From positions 299,207-363,206 of the forward strand of contig NZ_LMUJ01000060.1 of NCBI RefSeq assembly GCF_009765975.1: a DNA stretch of 64,000 nt, read 5' to 3'. A program made the position numbers and the translations under genes. This DNA comes from Acidisphaera sp. S103. Its GTDB lineage: Bacteria > Pseudomonadota > Alphaproteobacteria > Acetobacterales > Acetobacteraceae. Below, piece by piece: positions 16,853 to 25,700 of the stretch. The notes beneath the pieces were generated by a model. It ran no database searches and was not told the DNA's origin. It worked only from the letters and a program-made list of their open reading frames with translations. The number at the start of each line of letters is the position of its first letter. Within the stretch, counting starts at the first letter, position 1.

Positions 16853-17317
16853 TCAATGCTTTGTACGGACGGTGCCGAAGGGGCCGAGGCGGCGGTCCTC
16901 GATAACCGGGCAACGGTCCATGACGACGATAAGCCCGGCGGCGCGCGCCGTGGCGGCGGCCTGCTGGTCGATGACGCCCAACTGCATCCAGATGATCGTG
17001 GCACCAAGCTGGACGGCCTGATCGGTAAGCGCCGCGACGTGGATGGAGGCTCGGAAGACGTCGACCATTTGGAGCGGTGCCGCCTCGGCGAGGGTGGCGA
17101 CGACATTACGGCCGTGGATGGTCTGGCCGGCGAGGCCAGGGTTGACGGGGGTAACGTCGTAGCCTCGGTCGAGCAGGAACCGCATGACCTCGTGCGAGGC
17201 GCGCCACGGTTTTGCCGACGCGCCGACCAGTGCGATGCGGCTTGTCGTCGTCAGGATGTCCCGGATCGTGTCGTCTGTGTTGCCGTCGAGCATTGTGGTG
17301 TCCGTTGATGGTGGCAT
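16853..17317 (-). CDS. CoA-binding domain protein (YccU type)
   Basis: 154 residues of Rossmann-like CoA-binding fold. The core is SRIALVGASAKPWRASHEVMRFLLDRGYDVTPVNPG, followed by GRNVVATLAEA, VDVFR and the end motif MDRCPVIE, all typical of the short stand-alone CoA_binding_2 family. These proteins bind CoA or acyl-CoA; a catalytic role is not established. The start could also be the second ATG at 17293, which has GGACAC upstream. Confidence 0.88.
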   Translation of the reverse strand: MPPSTDTTMLDGNTDDTIRDILTTTSRIALVGASAKPWRASHEVMRFLLDRGYDVTPVNPGLAGQTIHGRNVVATLAEAAPLQMVDVFRASIHVAALTDQAVQLGATIIWMQLGVIDQQAAATARAAGLIVVMDRCPVIEDRRLGPFGTVRTKH

Positions 17318-17400
17318 GGACGAGAAGACACACGATCACTTGCGTTACGCCGCCGGCGGAACCGTGGATGACGGCCGGCCGCGCGGGGTATCTTCTTGCG

Positions 17401-17979
17401 CTAAAGGCGAACGGTGGCCTGGACGTCTGGCTCAGCCGTCTGGTCGAATGAAACACGTTCATATAGTCCGGCCAATGGAACGTCGATTCCGATTTCCGGC
17501 ATGCCCAGGATCGCATCGCCCGAGACAATATGTCCCACCCAATCATCGCCGACACGCGTGAACACCGTGGCTAGTTGACGGTCCTGCGCCAGCATGACGT
17601 AGCGTTTGACCGACGGCGTATCGCGGTATTCCTCGTTTTTCACCCCAATATCGGTGCTGGCCGTGCTTGGACTGAGCACTTCGAACACGACAACCGGCTC
17701 TGTCACCACCAAGGTTCCACGTGGAATTGGCGAGCACACAACAAACGCATCCGGACAGCGGATCGACCCGGCCACGAAGATTTTCAGATTACTGGTATAG
17801 GGCTGGCATGGTTTCCCACGCAGGCGGCCCGTCAGTGAGAAGATCAGGTTACGCTCGATCGCCGAATGGTCCGACGTCCCGCCGGTCGTCGCCACCGGTT
17901 CGAATCCATCGAATTCCTGCCGTTCCTCCCACGCAAGGAATTCCTCCAAACTCATCGGTGCGCGAAGAGCAATGCTCAA
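17401..17979 (-). CDS. Uma2 family (DUF820) putative restriction endonuclease-fold protein
   Basis: 192 residues starting at a TTG codon; the N-terminal MSIALRAPMSLEEFLAWEERQ matches the family, which argues for TTG over the internal ATG at 17955. PD-(D/E)XK-like residues are visible: D in RCPDAFV, E in VVVFEVLSPST and the downstream KNEEYRDTPSVKRYVML. Uma2 proteins have a nuclease fold and are often multicopy, but their biological role is largely unknown. The gene lies 18 bases downstream of the IlvD/Edd stop codon on the same strand. Confidence 0.85.
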   Translation of the reverse strand: MSIALRAPMSLEEFLAWEERQEFDGFEPVATTGGTSDHSAIERNLIFSLTGRLRGKPCQPYTSNLKIFVAGSIRCPDAFVVCSPIPRGTLVVTEPVVVFEVLSPSTASTDIGVKNEEYRDTPSVKRYVMLAQDRQLATVFTRVGDDWVGHIVSGDAILGMPEIGIDVPLAGLYERVSFDQTAEPDVQATVRL

Positions 17980-17997
17980 TAAAACTACCCTATCACA

Positions 17998-19716
17998 TCA
18001 CCCCTCCGCCCGCAGCACCGCCAGATCGCACCCCTCATCCGCCTGCAACACCTGATCCACGATCAACCTGTCCCACCCGCGCTTCGGCTTGGCCGGAGGT
18101 TTCCACAACGCCCGCCGCCGTGCCAGTTCCGCCTCGGGGACCAGCAGATCCAGCGACCGATCCTTCACGGACAGCCTGATCCGGTCCCCGCTTTCCACCA
18201 GTCCCAACGGCCCGCCAGCCGCCGCCTCGGGGGTAATGTGCAGCACGATCGTGCCGAACGCCGTGCCCGACATGCGGCAATCGCTCATGCGTACCATGTC
18301 CTTGACCCCTGCCCGAGCCAGCCGCGACGGGATCGGCAGATACCCGGCCTCCGGCATCCCGGCCGGCGTCAACGATCCAGCGTTCTTCAACACCAGGATA
18401 TCGTCAACCGTTACATCCAGCGCGGGATCGTCGATGCGGTTGGCCAGATCCTCCAGCCCATCGAAAACCACCGCCCGCGCCTCTTTCTCGAACAGCGACG
18501 GGGTCGCCGCGCTCCGCTTCAGGATCGCCCCGCGCGGCGCCAGGGACCCGAACAGCGCAACGATCCCGCCCACCGGCGACACCGGTTCGGCCCGAGCCCG
18601 TATGTAGCGCCGATCGACGAAAGCCGGCTCGACTAGTCGTTCGCCTAACGAAACACCAGCCACATCGATAGGGTCGAGGTGCAGCAGGTCGCGCAATTCC
18701 CACAACAGCGCCGGCATCCCGCCCGCCGCGTGGAAATCCTCCATATACCCTTCACCGGTCGGTTTCAGATCGACCAGCACCGGGGTGGAATCCGACAACG
18801 CGTTCAGTTTGTGCAGATCGATCTTGACCCCAAGCCGCCCGGCGATCGCCGTCAGGTGGATCAGAGCATTGGTGGACCCGCCGAGTGCCAGCAGCACGCG
18901 CAAGGCATTCTCGATCGCGTGGGGGGTCATGATTTGCGACGGCTTGATCGGGTTCGCAATCAATCGCACCGCCAGTGCGCCAGCTTCCTCCGCCGCCCGC
19001 AGGCGATCCGCGTGTACCGCGGGGATCGTCCCATGCCCCAACGGCACCATGCCCAGTGTCTCGGCGATACACGCCATTGTCGATGCCGTGCCCATCACAC
19101 CGCATGTTCCCGCCGTCGTCGCCAGGCGACCCTCCAGCAGCCCGATCCGCTCCTCACTGACCGTTCCGGCTCGGTACTGCGCCCAGTACCGCCGGCAGTC
19201 GGTGCAGGCCGACAGTCGCTCCCCCTGAAACGGAGTCGCCAGCATCGGCCCGGTCACCAGTTGCACCGCCGGGATGTCCGCAGACGCCGCCCCCATCAAC
19301 TGCGCGGGCACGGTCTTGTCGCACCCGCCGATCAGCACGGCCGCATCCATCGGCTGAGCGGTCAACATCGCCTCGGTATCCAGCGCGGCGAGGTTCCGGT
19401 AGTGCATCGAAGTCGGGAACAGCGACGGCTCACACAGCGACACCGTTGGAAACGGCATCGGCAACCCGCCGGCACCCAGGACACCGCGCTTCACCGCCTC
19501 GACCAGTTCCGGCACGGTCCGATGGCAGTTGTTGTACGCCGATCCGGTATCGACGATCCCCACCACCGGACGATCCAGCATCGCCTGGGAGTAGCCCATC
19601 GACTTGGCAAAGGATCGTCGCAGATACAGCGCAAAATCCTTGTCGCCGTAGTTGGCGGTGTTGCGGGCAAGGCCGTGTTTGGCCGCGGGATCACGCTTGG
19701 GAGGGGTGCTTGTCAT
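17998..19716 (-). CDS. IlvD/Edd family dehydratase (sugar-acid or dihydroxy-acid dehydratase)
   Basis: 572 residues from the ATG at 19716; the frame stays open upstream and ATG 19725 is an alternative start. The Fe-S cluster cysteines are present in TVSLCEP, IGGCDKTVPAQLMG and TAGTCGVMGTAST. The C-terminal half carries GGSTNALIHLTAIAGRLG and MSDCRMSGTAFGTIVLH. The enzyme removes water from 2,3-dihydroxy acids using a [2Fe-2S] cluster and Mg2+. With no Ilv genes beside it, and sugar-acid genes elsewhere in the window, an aldonate dehydratase (arabonate/xylonate/galactonate type) is more likely than the valine-pathway enzyme, but the substrate is not determined. Confidence 0.88.
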   Translation of the reverse strand: MTSTPPKRDPAAKHGLARNTANYGDKDFALYLRRSFAKSMGYSQAMLDRPVVGIVDTGSAYNNCHRTVPELVEAVKRGVLGAGGLPMPFPTVSLCEPSLFPTSMHYRNLAALDTEAMLTAQPMDAAVLIGGCDKTVPAQLMGAASADIPAVQLVTGPMLATPFQGERLSACTDCRRYWAQYRAGTVSEERIGLLEGRLATTAGTCGVMGTASTMACIAETLGMVPLGHGTIPAVHADRLRAAEEAGALAVRLIANPIKPSQIMTPHAIENALRVLLALGGSTNALIHLTAIAGRLGVKIDLHKLNALSDSTPVLVDLKPTGEGYMEDFHAAGGMPALLWELRDLLHLDPIDVAGVSLGERLVEPAFVDRRYIRARAEPVSPVGGIVALFGSLAPRGAILKRSAATPSLFEKEARAVVFDGLEDLANRIDDPALDVTVDDILVLKNAGSLTPAGMPEAGYLPIPSRLARAGVKDMVRMSDCRMSGTAFGTIVLHITPEAAAGGPLGLVESGDRIRLSVKDRSLDLLVPEAELARRRALWKPPAKPKRGWDRLIVDQVLQADEGCDLAVLRAEG

Positions 19717-19816
19717 GGCCACCATGTTACGCCCGGATATGGCCCTGCTGCAAAGACCTGTGACTTTCCCCGCGTCATCGGCTACCAAGCGCCGGCAAAC
19801 GAAGGAGCATGGCGGT

Positions 19817-20626
19817 TTGACATTCCGTTTCCTGATCCCGGCGTTGGTTCTGGCTGGCCTGTCGGGGTGCGGGCCGAGCTATTCGCCGAATACTTATGCG
19901 AGCGATGCGGCGCAGAAAGAGAACAAGGTCGAGCAGGGCGTCGTCGTCGGCGTGCGCAACGTCGCGGTCTCCGCGTCGGGCGCTGTCGGCACGGTGACGG
20001 GTGCCGCGGCCGGTGGCATCGCCGGCGCCCAGGTTGGCGTCGGGCCGACCAGCGCGTTCTCCGCACTGGGCGGGTCGCTGGTGGGCGGCCTCGCCGGATC
20101 GGCGGCCGAACACGTCACGTCCGACACGACAGCCTTCGAGTACATCGTCCGCAAGACGACCGGCGATTTGGTCAGTGTCACCCAGAGGGACAAGGTGCCG
20201 CTGACCCTCGGGGAGAAAGTGCTGGTAATCGCCGGGAACCAGGCTCGGGTCGTGCCGGATTACACCGATCCGCTTCTGTCACCCCCAGCAAAAGCGGCGG
20301 CCAAGGCCGAAGTTGCCGCGGCAACGGCCAAACCGGCCGAAGCAAAGGCCGCAGATGGGCAACCGGCCGCGGCCGTGCCGCAAACGACGCAGCCGGCCGG
20401 GACGGTGGCCGCACCGGCGGTCGCCGCGTCCGTCGCGGGGGCGCTGGATGACACCAAGCCGGCAACGTCTTCCACCCCCGGAGCCGTCGCACCCGGAACC
20501 GTTGTGCCCGGAACCGTTGCGCCGGCATCGAGTGATGCCCAGCCAGCACCAGCCGTCGCCGCGGCATTGGACGGCACCAAGCCCACGACGCAGGACGCCA
20601 AGCCGACTGGCAGCGCCACCCCCTGA
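19817..20626 (+). CDS. Lipoprotein with glycine-zipper-like segment and Ala/Pro/Thr-rich tail
   Basis: 269 residues if started at TTG 19817, which has AAGGAG upstream and gives a compact lipoprotein signal (MTFRFLIPALVLAGLSGC, lipobox LSGC, Cys18). The nearby ATG at 19809 is out of frame. The mature part resembles SlyB-type outer-membrane lipoproteins: a Gly/Ala-rich zipper (AVGTVTGAAAGGIAGAQVG and GGSLVGGLAGSAAE) followed by EYIVRKTTGDLVSVTQRDKVPL. A long low-complexity tail follows, rich in Ala, Pro and Thr. It overlaps nothing real on the plus strand and diverges from the dehydratase gene by 100 bases. A role in envelope integrity is inferred. Confidence 0.7.
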   Translation: MTFRFLIPALVLAGLSGCGPSYSPNTYASDAAQKENKVEQGVVVGVRNVAVSASGAVGTVTGAAAGGIAGAQVGVGPTSAFSALGGSLVGGLAGSAAEHVTSDTTAFEYIVRKTTGDLVSVTQRDKVPLTLGEKVLVIAGNQARVVPDYTDPLLSPPAKAAAKAEVAAATAKPAEAKAADGQPAAAVPQTTQPAGTVAAPAVAASVAGALDDTKPATSSTPGAVAPGTVVPGTVAPASSDAQPAPAVAAALDGTKPTTQDAKPTGSATP

Positions 20627-20632
20627 CGTGGG

Positions 20633-21040
20633 CTACGGGTCGGGCGGTCCTTTCAGTTCCACGATGTTGCCTTCCGGATCCGCCACGTAGATCGACGGCC
20701 CCTGACCCTCGGCACCATACCGGGACGCGACCGGCGCCGGATCGGCACCATGCGCCCGCAAATGCGCGATGATGGCATCGGCGTCGAACGGTTCAACTCG
20801 TAGACAGAAATGATCCAGGTTGCGGCCCTCCTCGCCGGGCGCCGCACCGCCCTTCGAGCCCAACGGCCCATCCACCGGCACCAGGTCGATCAGCGCGCTG
20901 CCGGCCCGAAGCTGATACAAGCCCAATGCCTCCTGCACCTTCTCCACCTGACAGCCCAGCACGTTGGCGTAGAACGCCATCATGGCCCGCAAATCCGTCA
21001 CCCGCAGTACCAGGTGATCGAGGTGCCTGATCGTCAGCAT
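20633..21040 (-). CDS. VOC (glyoxalase/dioxygenase) family protein
   Basis: 135 residues from the ATG at 21040, preceded by GGAAGGG; an upstream in-frame ATG at 21070 lacks support. The vicinal-oxygen-chelate fold is clear: HLDHLVLRVTDLRAMMAFYANVLGC begins the first beta-alpha-beta-beta-beta unit and NLDHFCLRVEPFDADAI the second, ending in IYVADPEGNIVELKG. Putative metal ligands are His in the LDHL segment, His in LDHF and the Glu of NIVELKG. The substrate is unknown. Confidence 0.88.
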   Translation of the reverse strand: MLTIRHLDHLVLRVTDLRAMMAFYANVLGCQVEKVQEALGLYQLRAGSALIDLVPVDGPLGSKGGAAPGEEGRNLDHFCLRVEPFDADAIIAHLRAHGADPAPVASRYGAEGQGPSIYVADPEGNIVELKGPPDP

Positions 21041-21087
21041 CGCGTCGCGCCCTTCCAATCCGCTTACCAAGACAGCACTATACGATC

Positions 21088-21756
21088 ATGTCCCGACGCT
21101 CCGTGGAAGTCACGACGGACCTTGTGCTGCGCGCGTACCGCCATGGGCTGTTCCCGATGGCGGAAGGACGGGCCGGCGACAAGCTGTTCTGGCTCGACCC
21201 GATCAAGCGCGGAATCCTGCCCCTGGACGAATTCCATCTGTCGCGCCGGCTGCTGCGCACGGTCCTGTCGGATCTGTACACCGTGACCGCCGACCGCAAC
21301 TTCGCCGGCACCATCGCCGGTTGCGCCACGCTGGTGCCGGATCGTGCCGATACCTGGATCAACCCGCAGATCGAACGGCTGTTCACCGCGTTGTTCCGCA
21401 TGGGTCACGCCCACTCGGTCGAGACCTGGCAGGACGGCACCTTGGTGGGCGGGCTGTATGGCGTGGCCCTTGGCGGCGCTTTCTTCGGCGAGAGCATGTT
21501 CAGCTTCGCCCGCGACGCCTCCAAGGTCGCGTTGGTGCATCTGGTCGCACGCCTGCGGCTAGGTGACTTCCGGCTGCTGGACACGCAGTTTGTCACCTCG
21601 CATCTGGCGCAGTTCGGCGCGGCGGAGATCCCGCGTGAGGTCTACAAGCAGCTTTTGGCGGATGCGGTGGATCATCCGGCTGTCTGGCTGACCGACCCGG
21701 ACCCGGACATGCTGGCGGCGGAGTTCCGCCGGCTCGCGGGACGAACTGCAGACTAG
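21088..21756 (+). CDS. aat: Leucyl/phenylalanyl-tRNA--protein transferase
   Basis: 222 residues. The enzyme adds Leu or Phe to the N terminus of proteins starting with Arg or Lys, marking them for the ClpS/ClpAP N-degron pathway in the cytoplasm. Family signatures visible are DLVLRAYRHGLFPMAE, the LFWLDPIKRGILPLDEFHLSRRL segment, AHSVETWQDG-LVGGLYGVALG, FFGESMFSF and LLDTQFVTSHL. The length is normal for the family. The gene stands alone, divergent from the VOC gene by 47 bases. Confidence 0.96.
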   Translation: MSRRSVEVTTDLVLRAYRHGLFPMAEGRAGDKLFWLDPIKRGILPLDEFHLSRRLLRTVLSDLYTVTADRNFAGTIAGCATLVPDRADTWINPQIERLFTALFRMGHAHSVETWQDGTLVGGLYGVALGGAFFGESMFSFARDASKVALVHLVARLRLGDFRLLDTQFVTSHLAQFGAAEIPREVYKQLLADAVDHPAVWLTDPDPDMLAAEFRRLAGRTAD

Positions 21757-21764
21757 TGTTCTGC

Positions 21765-21801
21765 CCCAGAAGTTCGTCGCATTCTGCGACGGATTTCTGG
21801 G
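21765..21801. other. Imperfect hairpin after aat
   Basis: CCCAGAAGTTCGTCGC (21765-21780), loop ATTCT and GCGACGGATTTCTGGG (21786-21801) can form a long stem with a 3-base internal mismatch. It begins 9 bases after the aat stop codon and may act as a transcript 3' end, but it has no T-run. Confidence 0.4.
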
Positions 21802-21911
21802 ATCGGCAGGCCACTGAAAACAAAGAACTAGTACCCGGTCGCGAAGAAGCCGTGAGTCGCAACGCGACCACGACTCGCCGCGTGAATCGGATACGTCCGG
21901 CCAAGACCGGC

Positions 21912-21938
21912 GTATCGCGCTTCTATGATGCGCGATAC
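21912..21938. other. Perfect 9-bp inverted repeat at the 3' end of the broken glycosyltransferase gene
   Basis: GTATCGCGC (21912-21920), a 9-nt loop and GCGCGATAC (21930-21938) form a perfect stem that touches the last base of the glycosyltransferase-like frame. It is probably a transcript-end hairpin for the minus-strand gene. No T-run is seen. Confidence 0.4.
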
Positions 21939-22807
21939 TAGGCCGTCAGGCCCATGCGCTTGTACAGGTCATAGAAGCGTGATGGGCCAGCGTCGGTCTC
22001 GATGACGTCCGACGAATTTGTCAGGTGCGCGACGGATATCACCCGGTCCTGCTCATGCGGATGGCGCCATGTGCCGTCCGCCCACCGAACCGGCAGCGCC
22101 AGTGAGCACAACCAGTTGCAGACCGACGGCATTCGTATCGCCCGTCCCGGTTCCAGAATGGCGATGTTCAAGGCGTCCTGCTCCCGCATCCTGTCATATC
22201 GAGCGGCGAGCGACAGATGCAGGTTGTGGCGGAACTGCCCCCAAATCGGTGAATCGCGGCGGGCGGCGAACACCCCGCTGTTGAACGGCGTATAATACCG
22301 GCATTGTTCCACCAACGCGGGATTGTAAACCTCCAGCAAGCGCGTCACACGACCGTTGTGATAATTGTAGGCCAACTTCGGGTCGGCGTTCACGCAGTAG
22401 GCACCCTCGGTTTCCTGGGCGATCGCGACCGACGCATGTGGGTCCGCCAGGCACCGGAGATAGGTCGCTAGGCCGGTTGGCAGCAGAAAGCGGATATCGC
22501 AGTCGATCCACACTTACCCGTCATATCCTGGAAAAATCCAAGGCAAATAGGGCCGGCAGGTCAATGCATAGGCGTGATCGGGCGCACCGGCGAAACACGG
22601 CAGCTCCCGCAGTCCTTTGAAGATGAGTACCTGTCTCGCTTCCAGCCAATCCTGCTGTCCCTTCGTCAAACCGATTGCGACGAAGGCGATGTCGATGGCG
22701 GAGTCCGCAATTCCGGCGATACAGTTTGTTAACGTATCGATACAGGCCTGTGCCTGATGAAAGAATCCCGCGTCGCAAGCCATTGCACAGCACACACGCA
22801 TCGCCAA
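21938..22807 (-). pseudogene. Glycosyltransferase-like gene interrupted by an in-frame TAA
   Basis: Two frames join without any shift: codons from 22807 to 22514 (MAMRVCCAMACDAGFFHQAQ to IFPGYDG) end at TAA (complement of 22514-22516), and the next codon GTG at 22513 continues VWIDCDIRFLLPTGLATYL to 21938. The stop falls directly before the DxD-like metal-binding motif IDCD of a GT-A fold. Downstream residues such as YTPFNSGVFAARR and REQDALNIAIL look like glycosyltransferase acceptor and closing motifs. Read through, the protein would be about 289 residues. The substrate is unknown. A point nonsense mutation is the simplest explanation; a sequencing error is possible. Confidence 0.7.
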
Positions 22808-22952
22808 TTCGGTACGCTAGTAGTTCAAAATCGAGTGGAACAGCCACTCGGTCATTCGTCGTCCAGCAGGGCGAATCCCGTCCGCATCGTCAAGGATCAC
22901 TTTCATCGGAACGTGATTCACAAACAGTTTTTCTCCCGAAAAGTCAATAAGC

Positions 22953-23522
22953 TCACAGCAGGTGCATGGCGACCGCGAGTGCTCCGGCAGCGGCAAGCAC
23001 GCCGATGGCCCCGGCACCAAAGGTCAGCGCACGCATCCGCGTGACGATCGAAACGGATGCCAGGACGATGGCGATTTCCAGCGCGCCCACCGCGTATTCG
23101 TAGCTGTGGTAGCGATGTTCCGCCACATCCCGATCGGCTTCTTCCGCGCTGGCCTTGTCCGCGAGTTGCTTCATGCCCTCGCCGCCCTGCGGATCGTCGC
23201 GCATCCGCGCGCTGTAATCCTTCGCTTCCTTGATGCGAGCCATGATCGCCGGGTCGGCGGCGTTCGGCAGGCTGGCGAGCAGGTCGGCCTCCGAGGTCCG
23301 TACCACCGACCGCAGGTTCTTGGCCTGATAGAACGCCCAGTCGTTCGACAGTGCCACGTGATGCGTCAGATAGGCGTTTTGCGCCGCCTTGCCGCCAATC
23401 TCCGACAGCGCCAGCACCGCGGCGAGAACGGACACCAGGATCGCCACGCCGCGCGCCCAGGGGTCGGAGTGATGGGCGTGTTCCTCGATCGTCTCGTGCG
23501 CCCGTTCCATCGATTCGCTCAT
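22953..23522 (-). CDS. DUF4337 family membrane protein
   Basis: 189 residues from the ATG at 23522 (MSESMERAHETIEEHAHH), with GGAGAAGCCAGG upstream. A transmembrane helix (ARGVAILVSVLAAVLALSEIG) follows a His/Glu-rich N terminus. A helical charged middle (KEAKDYSARMRDDPQGGEGM, then DKASAEEADRDVAEHRYHSYEYAV) leads to two C-terminal membrane helices (ALEIAIVLASVSIVTRM and FGAGAIGVLAAAGALAVAMHLL). The layout matches DUF4337 inner-membrane proteins of unknown function. It is divergent from the CoA-transferase gene by 59 bases. Confidence 0.85.
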   Translation of the reverse strand: MSESMERAHETIEEHAHHSDPWARGVAILVSVLAAVLALSEIGGKAAQNAYLTHHVALSNDWAFYQAKNLRSVVRTSEADLLASLPNAADPAIMARIKEAKDYSARMRDDPQGGEGMKQLADKASAEEADRDVAEHRYHSYEYAVGALEIAIVLASVSIVTRMRALTFGAGAIGVLAAAGALAVAMHLL

Positions 23523-23581
23523 CCTGGCTTCTCCGTGCATCGTTGCGGCAGGCTTTTGGCATAAACCGAGGAAACAACCGT

Positions 23582-24781
23582 ATGAAAGTCCTGGATGGCA
23601 TCCGCGTTGTCGATCTCAGCCGCGTTCTCGCCGGCCCGCATTGCGCCCAACTGCTGGCGGATTTCGGCGCCGACGTGGTTAAGGTCGAAAGTCCAGGTGG
23701 CGACGAAAATCGGGGCTGGCCGCCGCATGGGCCTGACGGACACAGCGCCAATTTCGCCTCCGTTAACCGTGGCAAGCGTGGCCTCGTGCTGGACCTGAAG
23801 ACACCAGCCGCTCGGGATATCCTGTTGCGGCTGGCCGCGGACGCCGACGTGCTGATCCATAGTTTCCTGCCCGATACGGCGGATCGGCTGGGCATCAGCC
23901 TGGAGCGGTTGCGCGCGGGCAATCCAAGGCTGATCGTGGCGACGATCTCGGGCTACGGCGCCGAGGGACCATTGGCGGACAAGCGTGGCTACGACCTGAT
24001 GGTACAGGCGTTCGCCGGGGTAATGTCCACCACCGGAACCGCCGGTGGGTCGCCAATTCGCTGCGGGGTGTCGTTCATCGACATGTCCACGGGGATTTCG
24101 CTGTACGCCGGCATCGTCACCGCACTGCTGGCCCGAACGGTGACGGGACGAGGGACCTGGGTGCGGGGATCGCTGCTGGAAACCGCGGTGGCCCTGCTGG
24201 GGTATCATGCGGTCGCGTGGATGCAGTCAGGGGTGTTGCCGGTGCCGCAAGGGTCTGGCAGCGGACATCTGGTGCCGTATCAGGCGTTCCGCTGCCAGGA
24301 CGGATTCATGCTGGCGGGCGCGCCGAACGACGGGGCCTGGACCCGGTTCTGCGAGGCGCTGGATTGGCCGGAACTGGCGGCCGACACCAGGTTCCACGGC
24401 AACGTCGCCCGGGTCGAGCAACGCGACGTGCTGATCCCGATGCTGGAGGACCGGTTCGGGCGCCGCCCTGTCGCCTATTGGGCGGAACGGTTCGAGGCCC
24501 GGAATGTCGCGTGCTCCCCGTTGCATACCGTGGATCAGGTGATGACGCATCCGCAGGTCATAGCCAATGCCATGCGGGTAACGGCGCGGGATGCCAAGGG
24601 GGTTGACCGCGATCTGGTCGGGACACCCTTCAAGCTGGCCGAGGGCGGCGGGGTGGCGGCGACGTCCGCACCCCGGTTAGGGGCCGACACGGTATCGGTG
24701 CTCGCCGATCGGCTTGGGCTGGCAGGCGAGGCAATCGAGCAACTGCGGGCGGAAGGGGCATTCGGCAGGGAAATCGGATAA
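23582..24781 (+). CDS. CaiB/BaiF family (class III) CoA-transferase
   Basis: 399 residues from ATG 23582, preceded by GAGG in ACCGAGGAAACAACCGT; the longer open frame upstream is antisense to the DUF4337 gene. The N-terminal MKVLDGIRVVDLSRVLAGPHCAQ and LADFGADVVKVE motifs, SVNRGKRGLVLDLK and the catalytic aspartate in GVSFIDMSTG are typical. These enzymes move CoA between organic acids through a glutamyl/aspartyl anhydride intermediate. The acid substrate is not identifiable. The neighbour downstream is a GST-like gene 220 bases away. Confidence 0.93.
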   Translation: MKVLDGIRVVDLSRVLAGPHCAQLLADFGADVVKVESPGGDENRGWPPHGPDGHSANFASVNRGKRGLVLDLKTPAARDILLRLAADADVLIHSFLPDTADRLGISLERLRAGNPRLIVATISGYGAEGPLADKRGYDLMVQAFAGVMSTTGTAGGSPIRCGVSFIDMSTGISLYAGIVTALLARTVTGRGTWVRGSLLETAVALLGYHAVAWMQSGVLPVPQGSGSGHLVPYQAFRCQDGFMLAGAPNDGAWTRFCEALDWPELAADTRFHGNVARVEQRDVLIPMLEDRFGRRPVAYWAERFEARNVACSPLHTVDQVMTHPQVIANAMRVTARDAKGVDRDLVGTPFKLAEGGGVAATSAPRLGADTVSVLADRLGLAGEAIEQLRAEGAFGREIG

Positions 24782-25001
24782 AGAATTTGGCGCTGACGCC
24801 ACCGTCCGTTGGTGGCCATCATCGAAACGTGCGGGCACCGCGCAATGGCGACAGCGAGCAGGCCACCCATCGATCGCGGTGCCCGACAGAGTTCACCGAC
24901 GACGTTGAATGCAAATTTCGGCCAGGCACGGACGCCGCCCTTTGACCCGAACCCGCCAAGGCGCGATGGTGCGTCTAACGCACCAATCAAGGGAGATGAC
25001 G

Positions 25002-25700
25002 ATGATCGAAGTCTGGACATGGCCGACGCCGAACGGCCATAAAGTCCACATCGCCCTGGAGGAACTCCGCCTCCCCTACAAAGTCATCCCGATCAACATC
25101 GGCAAAGGCGACCAGTTCAAGCCGGAGTTCCTGGCGATCACGCCGAACCACCGCATCCCCGCCATCGTCGATCCGGACGGGCCCGGCGGCAAGCCGCTCA
25201 CGCTGTTCGAGTCCGCGGCAATCATGATCTACCTCTCGGAAAAGACCGGCGGCAAGCTCATCCCCACCGATCCCGCCGGACGGTATACCTGCCTGCAATG
25301 GATGATGTTCCAGATGGGTGGCACCGGCCCGATGTTCGGCCAGTACAACCATTTCGCGAATTACGCGGTCGAAAAAATCCCCTACGCCATCGAGCGCTAC
25401 ACCAACGAAGTGAAACGCCTGCACCGCGTGCTGGACAAGCGTCTGGCCGAGTCCGAATACCTCGCCGGTCCCGACTACACGATGGCCGACATCATCAATT
25501 TCCCCTGGATCCGGAATCCCGAGCGCCGGAACATCGACCTGGCCGACTATCCCAACGTCAAGCGTTGGCACGACGTCATCGCGTCCCGTCCGGCCGTGCG
25601 GCGCGGGGTGGAAGTTCTGTCCGAAAATCAGCGCCGCGGGCAAATGACCGACGCGGAACGTGAAATCATGTTCGGCAAAACCCAGTTTCAGCCACGATAG
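25002..25700 (+). CDS. Glutathione S-transferase-like protein (YfcG/Nu class)
   Basis: 232 residues from ATG 25002, placed 6 bases after GGGAG; an ATG at 24996 abuts the GGGAG and is less likely. The start MIEVWTWPTPNGHK holds the Thr9/Asn11 pair that replaces the usual catalytic Tyr/Ser in YfcG-type enzymes, followed by INIGKGDQFKPEFLAITPNHRIPAIVD and ESAAIMIYLSEKTG. The all-alpha C-terminal domain carries LAGPDYTMADIINFPWI. Relatives bind two glutathione molecules and reduce disulfides. Expected cytoplasmic. Confidence 0.93.
   Translation: MIEVWTWPTPNGHKVHIALEELRLPYKVIPINIGKGDQFKPEFLAITPNHRIPAIVDPDGPGGKPLTLFESAAIMIYLSEKTGGKLIPTDPAGRYTCLQWMMFQMGGTGPMFGQYNHFANYAVEKIPYAIERYTNEVKRLHRVLDKRLAESEYLAGPDYTMADIINFPWIRNPERRNIDLADYPNVKRWHDVIASRPAVRRGVEVLSENQRRGQMTDAEREIMFGKTQFQPR

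Noticed and set aside
22514-22516. Programmed read-through of the glycosyltransferase TAA
   Set aside because: TAA is the least leaky stop and no read-through context or structure follows; a nonsense mutation or sequence error is more likely.
22521-22847. 108-codon minus-strand frame
   Set aside because: It is an off-frame shadow of the glycosyltransferase-like gene.
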